Source: Streptococcus sp. LYSM12 (GTDB lineage Bacteria; Bacillota; Bacilli; Lactobacillales; Streptococcaceae). Taken from it: DNA of 64,000 nucleotides. Below, piece by piece: positions 1 to 16,497 of this stretch. The DNA is taken from NCBI RefSeq assembly GCF_004569635.1, contig NZ_SPOZ01000014.1:1-64000 (forward strand), written 5' to 3'. The notes under the pieces are model-generated. The model had not been told where the DNA came from. It saw nothing but the letters and a program-made list of their open reading frames with translations, and searched no databases. The translations under genes were made by a program, and so were the position numbers. The first letter of the stretch is position 1. Every line of letters starts with the position of its first letter.

Positions 1-45
1 TATATTGAGTTTTACAATACACGACGCTATCAGACCAAATTAAAT

Positions 46-78
46 AACCTGACTCCTATAGAATTCAGGAATCAGGTT
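46..78. terminator. hairpin at left edge, possible terminator
   Basis: A 12-nt imperfect stem (46-57 pairing with 67-78, one mismatch) with a 9-nt loop, followed on the plus strand by a T-rich stretch. It could end a gene lying left of the window. No gene in this window needs it. Confidence 0.4.
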
Positions 79-133
79 GCTTAATATCTTTTATTATTTG
101 ACTGTCTACTTGACAGGGAGCCGTTCAGGATAT

Positions 134-239
134 GATAGTCTTTTCATTTACTTTTAGTACTAGGAAACGAAATGCAGGCTGTACTGGAGTACGGCAAAGC
201 AAGTGAACGAAGTCATAAAAGAGAAACGAAATGACTATA
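134..239 (+). repeat. TA-flanked MITE, short form, copy M1
   Basis: Starts GATAGTCTTTTCATTTAC and ends AACGAAATGACTATA. The ends are inverted repeats of about 24 nt and the middle carries the family core TGCAGGCTGTACTGGAGTAC. This is the first of 18 copies in the window, all intergenic. No coding content. Confidence 0.85.
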
Positions 240-253
240 AAAAGAGTTCAGTT

Positions 254-323
254 TGAAAAGAACCACTTATAATGGACAGTATAAAAAGTATACGCTACTG
301 TTGTTATAAGGAGGTTCTTTTCA
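254..323. repeat. 70-bp inverted-repeat element of unknown origin
   Basis: TGAAAAGAACC at 254-264 is repeated inverted as GGTTCTTTTCA at 313-323, and an inner TTATAA (267-272, 303-308) is mirrored too. The arrangement resembles the two ends of an insertion sequence brought close together, but I do not recognise the element. Confidence 0.4.
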
Positions 324-329
324 GTTTTG

Positions 330-410
330 CCTTACTTCTTACATTCTAGGTTCGGTTTGAAGCGGTCTATTCCCAGACTGTTTCAAACCTGTCCCAGCAC
401 AGTTGGTTGA
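330..410 (+). repeat. partial copy of dispersed repeat family C
   Basis: Resembles 18710-18785: a stretch reading CTTCTTACATTCTAGG, then a segment containing CGGTCTATTCCCAGACTGTTTC and a CAGCACAG end. The fuller copies are at 18665-18960 and, inverted, 43236-43520. A related AAAAAG..CC.GTGGAGG hairpin follows at about 696-718. No coding content seen. Confidence 0.55.
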
Positions 411-411
411 T

Positions 412-665
412 TAATACTCATTTAAAATCAAAATTAGCATTTCTTACTACTTCCTTAAGTTGTGCGGACAAAAAGCAAGCTCCTACGGCGTTTCATTCTT
501 AATTTTCGAGCCAAAGGTTTTGAAAATCCTGTCCTTAGCAACAAGGTATCTATTGCCGGGGGGTACCACTACGGCGGAAATAGCCTTTTAGCTCACTACG
601 TTCGCTTTCCCTTAAAAACTAGTTTTTGATTTTACAAAATTCGCTATTTTTGAAATTAGTTAAGT
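412..665 (-). repeat. dispersed repeat family D, decayed copy
   Basis: The reverse complement aligns over about 230 nt with 45251-45480; shared blocks include TTAGCATTTCTTACTACTTC, AGTTGTGCGGAC, GGTTTTGAAAATCC and TAGCCTTTTAGCTCACTA. The 45-kb copy has a 60-codon open frame; here the frame is broken by a stop and shifts. It reads as a decayed fragment of an old gene present twice, in opposite orientations, 45 kb apart. Confidence 0.6.
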
Positions 666-844
666 ATAAGTTTAAAAAGAAAACCAATAGGTGTAAAAAG
701 ATCCGGTGGAGGTTTTTATACCTGCTCCCTTGAAAGAAAAAGAAACAACATTTCATTTCCAATCTTCAACACCATTATAGCCGTCACTGCGCTGAACTTT
801 GAGAAGTGGAAAGGGCCTCATTTTATCACACGAACAATTTGATA

Positions 845-950
845 TATAGTCTTTTCATTTACTTTTAGTACTAGGCAAGGAGCTGCAGGCTGTACTGGAG
901 TACGGCAAAGCGAGTGAACGAAGTCATAAAAGAGAAACGAAATGACTATA
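845..950 (+). repeat. TA-flanked MITE, short form, copy M2
   Basis: A 106-bp copy, TATAGTCTTTTCATTTAC to AACGAAATGACTATA, lying just beyond the glycosidase terminator. Its minus strand gives a spurious 65-codon frame. Confidence 0.88.
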
Positions 951-959
951 CCTATCGGG

Positions 960-992
960 AACGAGCCCGAATCCATTGGATTCGGGCTCGTT
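960..992. terminator. strong palindromic hairpin
   Basis: A near-perfect 33-nt palindrome built on GAGCCCGAATCC and its inverse. It lacks a T-run on either strand, so it may be an RNA end-stabilising or backup stop element rather than a classical intrinsic terminator. Confidence 0.45.
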
Positions 993-1000
993 CGTTTCAT

Positions 1001-1059
1001 AAAATCAAAAAGCACCTCAGAAAAGTAGTGCTGAAGTGCGATACTTTTCTTGAGGTACT
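1001..1059 (-). terminator. intrinsic terminator of the GH101-GH20 gene
   Basis: On the minus strand a 17-18 nt stem (1042-1059 with 1011-1027) is followed by CTTTTTGATTTT. It lies 59 nt past the stop codon of the glycosidase gene and has the form of a rho-independent terminator. Confidence 0.8.
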
Positions 1060-1117
1060 TTTGCCCTGCTAGTGTTTCAAATAACTATAAAAGAATAAGG
1101 TTTAGGAAAGTTGGAGC

Positions 1118-8302
<7,185 letters not shown>

Positions 8303-8325
8303 CTATTTAATATATTGACATATTT

Positions 8326-8354
8326 ATTGTAAGGGTTTACAGTTAGTTTGTCAA
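8326..8354 (-). promoter_or_regulatory. sigma-A promoter of the GH101-GH20 gene
   Basis: On the minus strand TTGACA (8349-8354), a 17-nt spacer and TACAAT (8326-8331). Transcription would begin about 95 nt before the ATG at 8224. The match to the vegetative consensus is nearly perfect, so strong basal expression is expected. Confidence 0.8.
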
Positions 8355-8403
8355 TCAAATTTTAAAAGATTTTTACATTTTTTAACCTTTCTCTTTCTTA
8401 CTT

Positions 8404-8562
8404 TATAGTCTTTTCGTTTGCTTTTAGTACTAGACAACGAGTCGCAGGTAGTTGAAATAGTTGATAACTATTTCAAGTGACAGATAAGAAAAGTGTAACT
8501 TTTCTCAATAGTACAGCAAGACGAGTGAACGAAGTCATAAAAAGATAAACGAAATGACTATA
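8404..8562 (+). repeat. TA-flanked MITE, long form (159 bp), copy M3
   Basis: Same ends as the short form, but with an extra segment of about 52 bp inside. The segment contains two hairpins: TTGAAATAGTT / AACTATTTCAA and AGAAAAGT / ACTTTTCT. It sits upstream of the glycosidase promoter. Confidence 0.88.
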
Positions 8563-8780
8563 TCTCGCAGAAAGACATGCGAACACTCTATAACAATCAA
8601 CATCTGACTAGCTCTCACAATTAGTTAGGGAACAGGAGAGAAAAGCTAGCCTCCTCTAACTGAAATAAAACAGCAGTTCAGCAAGGTGGGCTAACACCGG
8701 AAGAACGAATATACGTGAACCTCGACGAGATAAGTCGTACTCAAAAAGGCCGGGACAAAAGTACCGACCTCTTAACCGTT

Positions 8781-8890
8781 TATAGTATCGTTTCTTAGTT
8801 TGCTTTTAGTACTGGCAACAAGCTGCAGGCTGTACGAGAGTACGGCAATGCGAGTGAACAAAGTAGTAAAAGATAAACGAAAGGACTATA
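8781..8890 (+). repeat. TA-flanked MITE, short form, copy M4
   Basis: A somewhat diverged copy ending AACGAAAGGACTATA, 99 nt downstream of the trxA stop. Nothing else recognisable was seen between 8563 and 8780. Confidence 0.8.
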
Positions 8891-8989
8891 TCAATCATTT
8901 GACGTATCAATCGTCAGGGGCTTAGTTAAGCCTGAACCCCAAAATGAAGAAACAAGACCTAGACAATACGCCTGTTCTTCTATTTTTAT

Positions 8990-9304
8990 CTATGCAAGTT
9001 CAGCAATGATAGCTTTGAGCTGTTCTTTGCTATGGACACCTGCGACTTGTTTTACAACTTCTCCGTCTTTCTTGAATAAAAGGGTTGGAATTGACATAAT
9101 TCCAAATTCGCGAGCTGTATTTGGATTTTCATCGACATCCATTTTCAAAATTTTCACTTCATCTTCATGAACTTCTTCTGCTAATTGCTCCAAAATTGGT
9201 GCCTGCATGCGACATGGACCACACCAGGTTGCCCAAAAATCAATCAATACAAGACCTGATTTGGTTTCTTCAACAAAGTTTGCATCAGTAACTACTTGAA
9301 CCAT
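8990..9304 (-). CDS. trxA: thioredoxin
   Basis: 104 residues, the usual length for thioredoxin. The redox motif WCGPC has cysteines at 28 and 31, and the cis-proline region is SIPTLLF. It is the general cytoplasmic dithiol reductant, accepting electrons from thioredoxin reductase and passing them to ribonucleotide reductase, peroxiredoxins and methionine sulfoxide reductases. A GGAG ribosome site precedes the ATG and the gene has its own promoter. It follows mutS2 on the same strand, as in other streptococci. Confidence 0.97.
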   Translation of the reverse strand: MVQVVTDANFVEETKSGLVLIDFWATWCGPCRMQAPILEQLAEEVHEDEVKILKMDVDENPNTAREFGIMSIPTLLFKKDGEVVKQVAGVHSKEQLKAIIAELA

Positions 9305-9333
9305 ATTTGTTCTCCTTTTTTCTTTGTACTGTT

Positions 9334-9361
9334 ATTCTACACCAAAAGAAAATTTTTGCAA
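9334..9361 (-). promoter_or_regulatory. trxA promoter
   Basis: TTGCAA (9356-9361), 16-nt spacer, TAGAAT (9334-9339) on the minus strand, about 30 nt upstream of the trxA ATG. Confidence 0.6.
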
Positions 9362-9429
9362 AATATTTGCTACGCCTTAAGAAAGTCAGTCGAATTCAGA
9401 AAATCTTTCTTTCTAAATCACCTGTTTAG

Positions 9430-9595
9430 ATGTCATAAATGCAGTTCTCCAAACATTCAAACAACTGTAGCAAAACGTGCGGGATCCCCGGGTTTAAAGA
9501 AACCGATGTTTGACAAGTATTTTGAAAGAATACAGCCATATCTTGAAAGACCAACAGCGAGGGCAAAAAATGCGTTTGAGCTGTCAGCACAGGCT
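9430..9595. other. unexplained coding-like fragment between trxA and mutS2
   Basis: The plus strand holds an uninterrupted frame containing CHKCSSPN and KPMFDKYFERIQPYLERP; the minus strand also has a readable frame here. There is no start or ribosome site of its own and it runs into antisense mutS2. It may be a remnant of a lost gene. I could not assign a family or decide the strand. Confidence 0.25.
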
Positions 9596-11929
9596 CTATT
9601 TAAATGTCACAATGGTTGCACCACTTCCTCCCGCATTCTGCGGTGCATAGCCAAATTCTTTGACCTGCTTGTTTCTACGGAGATACTTGGTCACTCCCTC
9701 ACGGATAACACCTGTTCCAATACCGTGAATGATGTCTACTTGAGACATATTATGGAGCAGGGCTTGGTCAATAAATTCATCCAGTTCCTGCATCGCCTCT
9801 TCATAGCGTTTCCCACGCAGATCAAGGCGCGCCCTAGGTCCTTTTCCGGTGGTCCGTTTGACGACATGAACCTGCTTTGGTTTGGTTTTTTCTTCTTTTT
9901 CAACCTTTATCAAGGTAAATTCATCTGCTTTGAGTGTCATCTTAATCAAACCAACTTGGGCTTCCCAGCGACCGTCTTTTAATTGCTTGATTAAGGTGCC
10001 ACGTTGCCCATAACTGGTCACTAAAATGTCATCACCCACGCGCGCCGCCTTTTCTTTCTTGGCTTTTTTCAAAACCTTGTTTTTAGAAAGATCTACAACT
10101 TCTGGCGCCAATTTTTTCAGCTGACTTTTGGCTTCGATAATCTGATGTGGTTTTAGGCTAGCCTGACTGTGAAGATGTTTTAAAATATCATCACTTTCTG
10201 CTAATGCCATGGTCACAATCTCTTGGGCTTCTAAGCGCGCCTTGTTTAACTCTGCTTCTTTCTCCCGCGAAAATTCATGATAGAGTTTCTTCAAGACGCG
10301 GTTCATCTTGAGATTTTCCTGCTCCACCTCACGAATCGTGTCAAGACGCTTCCTGCTTTCTACCGCTTGTGCCTCTAACCTTTCAATGATTTGATTGACA
10401 TCGCTATCCGTCTTAGTCATGCTCTCAGCATCACTAATAATGGCTGTTGATAGACCGAGACGTTTTGCAATATCAAAGGCATTGGAGCGACCTGGAACCC
10501 CCTGCATGAAGTGATAGGTTGGTCGCAAGCTCTGGCTGTCAAACTCCATACTGGCATTTTCCACACCGATTGTTTCAATTCCATAGGCCTTTAATTCAGG
10601 ATAATGGGTAGTCGCCATCGTTTTTATACCCCGCAAGCGCAGGTCTTCCAAAATAGCCATGGCAAGAGAAGCCCCCTCTTGCGGATCGGTTCCAGCTCCC
10701 AATTCATCAAATAAAATGAGGGAATCTTGATTAGCAATCCTTAAAATATCCACCGTATGGAGCATATGGCTAGAGAACGTCGACAAACTTTGCTCAATCG
10801 ATTGCTCATCACCAATATCCGCAAATATTTCATGAAATAGAGCAACGCGACTGCCCTTATCTGCCAAAATGGGCAAACCTGATTGAGCCATGAGATGGGT
10901 CAGTCCTAGCGTTTTCAACATAATGGTCTTACCACCCGTATTAGGACCAGTAATCACAATCGCGGTTAACTCTTCTTTGAAGTATAAATCATTGGGCACA
11001 GGATCAGCCAAGAGCGGATGGCGAACATTTAAAAGGGCAATATCCTTTGACAAGGATAAGGTAGGAATGGTAGCTTGATACGTGCGCGCAAAAACATGTT
11101 TAGCACGGATAAAATCAAGGTGCCCAATCACCCAAGCATTATTGCGAATAGCACGACTATGCGGTCGCAACATATTGGACAATTCCTGCAAGATACGACT
11201 GATCTCATGGCGTTCTTCCGCCCTGGCATGGGTCATTTCTTCATTGAGAGAAACGACTGCGCGTGGCTCAATATAGACCGTCGAACCAGATGCCGAAATG
11301 TCATGAACCACACCCGAGATACGGTTGCGGTAGGTATTTTTCACAGGAAGGACATTGCGACCATTTCGACTGGCTAGAACCGTATCTGTCAGCATATCAC
11401 TCTTGGTCTTTAGCATCTCCTGCAAGACCTGTCTGATTTGATCTTCTGATTCGCGAATCTTTCTGCGGATTTGCGTCAGTTTTTCGCTGGCAAAATCTTC
11501 TACAAAACCTCCGTTATGAATGACTTGCAAACTCCCTTGGATTAGAGGAAAAAGTTCAAACTTTTCAAATAAAGAGGGCAGTTGAATTAAGTCTACATTT
11601 TCCAAATGCTGGTAAAAATCCGCTAATTCCTTTGATACTTCTAATACTTTTTTAACCGCTAGTATTTCAGGAATATTGAGATCCGCTTCCAAGTCCAAGC
11701 GCTTCATGGCAGGTACGATATCAACCGTAGTCCCAAAACTAAAGTGAGGATGTTCTACGAACAATGCTGCCATGTCTGCCATTTCATCAAAGGCCTGCTG
11801 AATCCGCTTTGCATCTGTCATGGGCATGAGCTCCTGCAATGCAAGAGCCCCTTGTTCTGTTAGGATAAAAGGTTCCAACAAGACCTTGACCTTGTAAAAC
11901 TCCAAGGTTTCCATAATTTTTTGATTCAT
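9596..11929 (-). CDS. mutS2: MutS2 endonuclease / ribosome-rescue ATPase
   Basis: 777 residues from the ATG at 11929, which has a GGAGAAAG ribosome site; a longer reading upstream adds 14 residues unlike the family. The MutS-type ATPase shows Walker A GPNTGGKT (K334) and Walker [15 protein letters not shown] coiled-coil clamp region follows, and the C-terminal Smr domain contains [12 protein letters not shown] and IIHGIGTG. MutS2 proteins act in the cytoplasm; they suppress homologous recombination in some bacteria and in Bacillus split collided ribosomes. There is no mismatch-recognition domain, as expected for this subfamily. It lies between cvpA and trxA on one strand. Confidence 0.96.
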   Translation of the reverse strand: MNQKIMETLEFYKVKVLLEPFILTEQGALALQELMPMTDAKRIQQAFDEMADMAALFVEHPHFSFGTTVDIVPAMKRLDLEADLNIPEILAVKKVLEVSKELADFYQHLENVDLIQLPSLFEKFELFPLIQGSLQVIHNGGFVEDFASEKLTQIRRKIRESEDQIRQVLQEMLKTKSDMLTDTVLASRNGRNVLPVKNTYRNRISGVVHDISASGSTVYIEPRAVVSLNEEMTHARAEERHEISRILQELSNMLRPHSRAIRNNAWVIGHLDFIRAKHVFARTYQATIPTLSLSKDIALLNVRHPLLADPVPNDLYFKEELTAIVITGPNTGGKTIMLKTLGLTHLMAQSGLPILADKGSRVALFHEIFADIGDEQSIEQSLSTFSSHMLHTVDILRIANQDSLILFDELGAGTDPQEGASLAMAILEDLRLRGIKTMATTHYPELKAYGIETIGVENASMEFDSQSLRPTYHFMQGVPGRSNAFDIAKRLGLSTAIISDAESMTKTDSDVNQIIERLEAQAVESRKRLDTIREVEQENLKMNRVLKKLYHEFSREKEAELNKARLEAQEIVTMALAESDDILKHLHSQASLKPHQIIEAKSQLKKLAPEVVDLSKNKVLKKAKKEKAARVGDDILVTSYGQRGTLIKQLKDGRWEAQVGLIKMTLKADEFTLIKVEKEEKTKPKQVHVVKRTTGKGPRARLDLRGKRYEEAMQELDEFIDQALLHNMSQVDIIHGIGTGVIREGVTKYLRRNKQVKEFGYAPQNAGGSGATIVTFK

Positions 11930-12290
11930 TTTCTTTCTCCAACAAGCTACGAGAGCGTGTAAAAAGCGCATGTACCCCTAGGGCATCCGTATCTGTAAAA
12001 CAGGCATAGCCTGCAACAGCTACAGTAAAAATAAGAAATACGACAAATGAAAAACTCCAGTGGAGGTTTTCAACTTCTTTCCTAAAAATAGCCAACTAGA
12101 CTGGCACCCTGAAACAGCTCTATCAAGTAGCACATACTGGTTTCTAGCTAGTGCAGCCCCTCTCCACCAAATCTCGTATCTTCTTCCGTCCCCTTTCTTC
12201 CCATGTCCTGTATCATCAATCCTACCTGTATAAACAGAGGGACTGGCAACTTGTGCTCAACCCCCTTTTTACAACTAATAGTAAAATCTC
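11930..12290. other. gap between mutS2 and cvpA
   Basis: About 360 nt without a supported gene. At about 12053-12076 there is a hairpin AAAACTCCAGTGGAGGTTTT, the same short motif as in repeat family C (18896, 43250, 700). Open frames here lack ribosome sites. No clear promoter for mutS2 was found. Confidence 0.4.
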
Positions 12291-12839
12291 CTATTGCCCA
12301 ATCGTAGCAATCCATAAGTTTTTAAACAAGCTACTAGTAACAGGTATGTATTGGATTATCGCATTAGCAAGCCAACTTTTATGGAGCGTTTCTTGTACCA
12401 ATGCAAGTGGAATACTTCCTACAAGGGTCAGAATAATCTGTAAGGAGATAAGGGCTACAATGACTGCCAATCCCCCACCAATCACATTGGTTACGGTTGT
12501 ATCTGGATCGGCAAAACGTACCAAATGCATCAAAAGTCCAACTAGTCTCATCACAGCATAGACAAGTGCATAAACGACCAAAAAGGCCAAACCTGCATAA
12601 AAAATCTTATCTAGACTGAACAAGTATTGGCTATCAAAATAATACGTGCTGGCACCTTGACTTGCCGTTGAAAACGGTACCCATAAGTACAGCAGAGGCA
12701 CTATTTTTTTAAACTGAGCTGCTGCAATAATAAGAGCAAAGATACTGGCGAACACATAATAACTTTGTAACACAATCCCTCGACTATAGCCAATGTAAAA
12801 ACTCCAAACGAGAATTATCAACAAGACCAATGTTATCAT
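12291..12839 (-). CDS. cvpA: CvpA family membrane protein
   Basis: 182 residues with four predicted membrane segments; the N-terminal pattern (ILVWSFYIGYSRG) and conserved glycines match the CvpA family, first found as needed for colicin V production in E. coli. Its molecular role in streptococci is not settled. It overlaps zapA by 4 nt, so the two are translationally coupled, and both precede mutS2 in the same direction. Confidence 0.85.
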   Translation of the reverse strand: MITLVLLIILVWSFYIGYSRGIVLQSYYVFASIFALIIAAAQFKKIVPLLYLWVPFSTASQGASTYYFDSQYLFSLDKIFYAGLAFLVVYALVYAVMRLVGLLMHLVRFADPDTTVTNVIGGGLAVIVALISLQIILTLVGSIPLALVQETLHKSWLANAIIQYIPVTSSLFKNLWIATIGQ

Positions 12840-13147
12840 GTCAGGTCCTCGAATTCATCTAAATCTAGTAGGGTTTCATTTTTCTTGAGAACTTGTTCTC
12901 TCATACTAGCTAATTCAGCTTCCACTTTCTCGTGCTCCATTTCGCGCTTCAGCTGAACAGATAGGGCATTGATAGCAAGCAACAAGGCCATGGTCTCAGG
13001 ATCTGCCGTCGGCATTTTTTCCTTAATTGCCTGATATTTTTCCTGTACAATCCGCTCAATCTCTTCCATAAAAAGGTTGTCATGCTCTGTTGTGAGCGTC
13101 AACTGCTTGTCTCCAAATGTAAATTTGTATCGATTTAAATTTGCCAT
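12836..13147 (-). CDS. zapA: cell division protein ZapA
   Basis: 103 residues. An N-terminal globular part (YKFTFGDKQLTL) is followed by a long helix suited to coiled-coil dimer formation, the ZapA layout. ZapA binds FtsZ and bundles its protofilaments at midcell. It lies first in the run zapA-cvpA-mutS2. Confidence 0.85.
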   Translation of the reverse strand: MANLNRYKFTFGDKQLTLTTEHDNLFMEEIERIVQEKYQAIKEKMPTADPETMALLLAINALSVQLKREMEHEKVEAELASMREQVLKKNETLLDLDEFEDLT

Positions 13148-13218
13148 AAAATTACCTCACCTACCATTATATCGTAAAATCAGCCATTTGGCTAATGGAC
13201 ATGCCCTCTCAAACAAGA

Positions 13219-13932
13219 CTAGAGCACTTTCTTTCTCCGCGCAAAATCGACAAAACGAAACTTGTCAATCTTATGCTTGCTTTCCGTGTATTGGAATTGC
13301 TGGGTATTTCCTAAAAAGACACGTGAACGAATTTGAACCAGATAGTCGTCCTTACTCTGCATCAGCTCCCTTTCTTCCCTGTTGGTCGGCTCGACCGTAA
13401 TTTCCTTTTGAGCATAGGCAATATCCAAATGCAAGTCACCCTCCAAATAGGCATAAATAGAAACGGCTGCAATATCCTTTGTCAAATGTGGCACCAAGTC
13501 ATACAATAGATAATCCGTATCAAGAACCGATACCTTGCCGTCAATAGATCTTGTACGGATAAGTTTCCAAACCTGACTATACGGTTCAAAGCCTGTCAAC
13601 TGGGATAAATTACTCGTAACCGTCAATCGCTCCAAGCTCACCACCTCTGTATGACTATCCATATGAAGCGACTGGGTCAATTCTTGATAGGAGGTGAGAC
13701 CTGATACAGGAAAATCAAGTAGCTCTTGCTTTAACACTAGTGAGCCCTTACCCTGTACCTTTTGAATCAATCCACGTTCTGTCAGCATCGCTAAGGCTTT
13801 ACGAATTGTATCACGACTGACCTGATACTGATGTTGCAACTCTTTTTCCGTTGGCAAGACATGCTCAGCTACATAAACATTGCTATCAATTTTTTCTTTT
13901 ATATCATTGAAAACTTCTTGATATTTTTTCAT
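13219..13932 (-). CDS. treR: trehalose operon repressor, GntR family with UTRA domain
   Basis: 237 residues from the ATG at 13932, which has a GGAAAG ribosome site; upstream in-frame ATGs give an atypical N-terminus. The winged-helix GntR DNA-binding domain (LPTEKELQHQYQVSRDTIRK) covers about 20-70 and a UTRA effector domain about 85-235. TreR binds trehalose 6-phosphate and releases its operator. It is divergent from treP, with the palindromic operator at 14052-14073 between them. Confidence 0.93.
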   Translation of the reverse strand: MKKYQEVFNDIKEKIDSNVYVAEHVLPTEKELQHQYQVSRDTIRKALAMLTERGLIQKVQGKGSLVLKQELLDFPVSGLTSYQELTQSLHMDSHTEVVSLERLTVTSNLSQLTGFEPYSQVWKLIRTRSIDGKVSVLDTDYLLYDLVPHLTKDIAAVSIYAYLEGDLHLDIAYAQKEITVEPTNREERELMQSKDDYLVQIRSRVFLGNTQQFQYTESKHKIDKFRFVDFARRKKVL

Positions 13933-14010
13933 ACTTCTTTCCATTGGTCTGCTTTTTATCATACAACTATCCCTATTATAACAAAATTTGAAAAAATGTT
14001 TTTAAAAAGC

Positions 14011-14039
14011 TTGCATTCTATCTTGAAATCGGATACAAT
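14011..14039 (+). promoter_or_regulatory. treP promoter
   Basis: TTGCAT (14011-14016), 17-nt spacer, TACAAT (14034-14039). The operator palindrome starts 12 nt after the -10, a position where bound TreR would block transcription start. Confidence 0.75.
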
Positions 14040-14051
14040 ACTCTTGCCTTT

Positions 14052-14073
14052 AAAATTTGTCCGTACAAATTTT
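14052..14073 (+). promoter_or_regulatory. TreR operator
   Basis: A 22-nt palindrome: AAAATTTGT, central CCGT, then ACAAATTTT. TTTGTnnnnACAAA-type sites are typical of TreR/GntR repressors. The placement just after the treP promoter supports the call. Confidence 0.7.
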
Positions 14074-14125
14074 AAAAAAATGAAAGGAGACATAGTTCAA
14101 CTATCGTCTAAAAGGAAACACATCA

Positions 14126-16102
14126 ATGGGAAAATTTGAACAAGATGCTAAGACCCTTCTTGAAGCGGTTGGCGGCAAAGAAAACGTGACAGCTGTCACA
14201 CACTGCGCGACGCGCATGCGGTTTGTATTAGGAGATCCGAAAAAAGCAGATGTAACAACAATCGAAAACATTCCTGCTGTTAAAGGAACCTTTACCAACG
14301 CAGGGCAATTCCAAGTTATCATCGGAAATGATGTCCCAATCTTCTATAATGACTTCACTGCGATTTCAGGTATCGAGGGGGTGTCAAAAGAAGCTGCTAA
14401 ATCAGCTGCTAAAAGCAACCAAAATGCCATTCAACGCGTCATGACTATGCTAGCAGAAATCTTCACACCACTCATTCCAGCCTTGGTCGTTGGGGGATTG
14501 ATTCTCGGTTTCCGTAATGTCCTCGGAGAAGTGCAAATGGAATGGCTCGGTCAAAAAATCATTGACGGCGTTAAGCAAGTCAATGAGCAAGGAGAACCCG
14601 TCTACAATACCATCGCCGATATTTCTCAGTTCTGGAGCGGTGTCAACGATTTCTTATGGCTCCCAGGTGAGGCTATTTTCCACTTCTTGCCTGTAGGAAT
14701 CACTTGGTCTGTTACTCGTAAAATGGGAACCACTCAAATCCTTGGTATCATTCTTGGTATCTGTTTGGTTTCATCTCAATTAACAAATGCCTACGATTAT
14801 ACCAAAGCACTGGCAGACGGAAGCTTAAAATACTGGGACTTTGGCTCTTTTTCAATTGCCCGTGTAGGCTACCAGGCGCAAGTTATTCCAGCCCTCCTTG
14901 CGGGTCTATCACTCGCCCATCTTGAAAAATTCTGGCGCAAGGTCACTCCAGAAGTGATTTCGATGATTGCAGTTCCATTCCTCTCACTTGTACCAGCCCT
15001 TATCCTTGCACACACCATCCTTGGTCCTATCGGCTGGACTATTGGTAAAGGACTATCTGCGGTCGTATTCGCTGGTTTAACCGGTCCATTCAAATGGCTC
15101 TTTGGTCTGGTATTCGGAGCTCTTTATGCCCCATTTGTTATCACCGGTCTTCACCATATGACCAATGCCATTGATACACAACTCATGGCAGATACTGCCA
15201 CTCATACAACTGGTCTTTGGCCAATGATTGCTCTTTCAAATATCGCTCAAGGTTCTGCCGTATTTGCTTACTTCTTCATGAAACGTCACAATGAACGTGA
15301 GGCACAAGTTGCTCTTCCGGCTACAATCTCTGCCTATCTTGGTGTTACAGAGCCTGCCCTCTTTGGGGTCAATGTCAAATATGTCTATCCATTTGTCGCA
15401 GGAATGATTGGCTCAGCTCTTGCAGGTCTGGTCTGTGTGTTGTTAAATATCCAGGCCAATGCTGTCGGAGTCGGTGGACTTCCAGCCATTCTTTCAATCA
15501 ATTCCAATTACTTCGGTGCCTTTTTATTGACCATGGTAATTGCGATTATAGTCCCTTTTATCCTAACCTTTTTCTTTGCAAAAACAGGCTTATTCGTAAA
15601 AAAAGAAGAAGCTACTGAAAAAGTTGTGACAGCCACAGCGAAAACAAAAACTCCTGCTGATATCATCAGCCCCTTGACTGGCCAAGTAAAAGAATTGGCA
15701 ACCGCAACTGATCCTGTCTTTGCTTCTGGTGTCATGGGACAAGGTGTCTTGATTGACCCAAGCGAGGGGACATTAGTCGCACCAATTGACGGTGTCGTAT
15801 CTGTCCTCTTCCCAACCAAACACGCAATCGGCATCACTGGTACAAACGGAGTGGAAATGCTCATACACATCGGTATGGATACTGTAACCCTCGAGGGGAA
15901 AGGCTTTGATGCCTATGTCCAACAAGGTGACCGCATCAAGGCGGGCGATCCATTAATCAAGTTTGACATCAATATCATCAAAGAAGCAGGGCTCGTGGCA
16001 GAAACACCTGTGATCATCACCAACCACACTGATTTTCCCGGCGAAATCGTAGGTAGCCTGCCAAGACCAATAGAGCGGGGACAAGCAATTCTTAAAGCCT
16101 AA
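14126..16102 (+). CDS. treP: PTS trehalose-specific EIIBC-A protein
   Basis: 658 residues. The EIIB domain is N-terminal with phospho-cysteine C27 (THCATRMRF). The EIIC membrane part spans about 100-490 and includes GITWSVTRKMG and FVITGLHHM. The EIIA(Glc-type) domain is C-terminal with H581 in MLIHIGMDTV. The protein takes up trehalose and delivers trehalose 6-phosphate. The fused EIIA means no separate enzyme IIA is needed. An AAAAGGA ribosome site precedes the ATG. The gene pairs with treC, though a MITE now separates them. Confidence 0.96.
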   Translation: MGKFEQDAKTLLEAVGGKENVTAVTHCATRMRFVLGDPKKADVTTIENIPAVKGTFTNAGQFQVIIGNDVPIFYNDFTAISGIEGVSKEAAKSAAKSNQNAIQRVMTMLAEIFTPLIPALVVGGLILGFRNVLGEVQMEWLGQKIIDGVKQVNEQGEPVYNTIADISQFWSGVNDFLWLPGEAIFHFLPVGITWSVTRKMGTTQILGIILGICLVSSQLTNAYDYTKALADGSLKYWDFGSFSIARVGYQAQVIPALLAGLSLAHLEKFWRKVTPEVISMIAVPFLSLVPALILAHTILGPIGWTIGKGLSAVVFAGLTGPFKWLFGLVFGALYAPFVITGLHHMTNAIDTQLMADTATHTTGLWPMIALSNIAQGSAVFAYFFMKRHNEREAQVALPATISAYLGVTEPALFGVNVKYVYPFVAGMIGSALAGLVCVLLNIQANAVGVGGLPAILSINSNYFGAFLLTMVIAIIVPFILTFFFAKTGLFVKKEEATEKVVTATAKTKTPADIISPLTGQVKELATATDPVFASGVMGQGVLIDPSEGTLVAPIDGVVSVLFPTKHAIGITGTNGVEMLIHIGMDTVTLEGKGFDAYVQQGDRIKAGDPLIKFDINIIKEAGLVAETPVIITNHTDFPGEIVGSLPRPIERGQAILKA

Positions 16103-16124
16103 TCCCCCAAATGAACAACCACTT

Positions 16125-16176
16125 GAAGCTGAGCTTCCACCTCCTATTTTTAAACTGGTTGGAAGAACTCAGCTTC
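16125..16176 (+). terminator. hairpin after treP
   Basis: GAAGCTGAG pairs with CTCAGCTTC, with an inner TTCCA/TGGAA stem. There is no clear T-run, so it may only reduce read-through into treC or protect the treP message. Confidence 0.4.
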
Positions 16177-16255
16177 TGCTATTACAGGCTTAGAAAAAAG
16201 GCCGACCTTTATTTGAACAATTTGACATATCGCAATAGTTGCAGGGAGCGACGTT

Positions 16256-16361
16256 TATAGTCTTTTAGTTTACTTTTAGTACTAGGTAAGGAGCTGCAGG
16301 CTGTACTGGAGTACGGCAAAGCGAGTGAACAAAGTAATAAAAGATAAACGAAATGACTATA
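16256..16361 (+). repeat. TA-flanked MITE, short form, copy M5, inside the tre operon
   Basis: A 106-bp copy between treP and treC, starting TATAGTCTTTTAGTTTAC and ending AACGAAATGACTATA. The remaining DNA to treC (16362-16480) shows no promoter I trust. Confidence 0.88.
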
Positions 16362-16497
16362 ATACCTCATGCTAGAACCAAGAAAGTCGAGGTGGTAATC
16401 CGAGGGATTATGTTAGACCGAATCTAGAGAAAAAGAGGAGGACACACAAGACCTAAGTCCCGCTCCCTTTACTTTCCAAATAGAATAGGAGAACAAC

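Noticed and set aside
818-1015. 65-codon minus-strand frame, and similar frames at 40883-41137 and 46278-46475
   Set aside because: These are MITE sequence read as protein; the same peptide-like run recurs wherever the element lies.
9482-9493. GGATCCCCGGGT, identical to part of a cloning-vector polylinker
   Set aside because: The match stops after about 12 bases and the flanks do not continue as polylinker. Chance is sufficient; vector contamination is not supported.
11787-12095. 102-codon minus-strand frame overlapping the start of mutS2
   Set aside because: It overlaps the true mutS2 start in another frame and includes a repeat-family hairpin.
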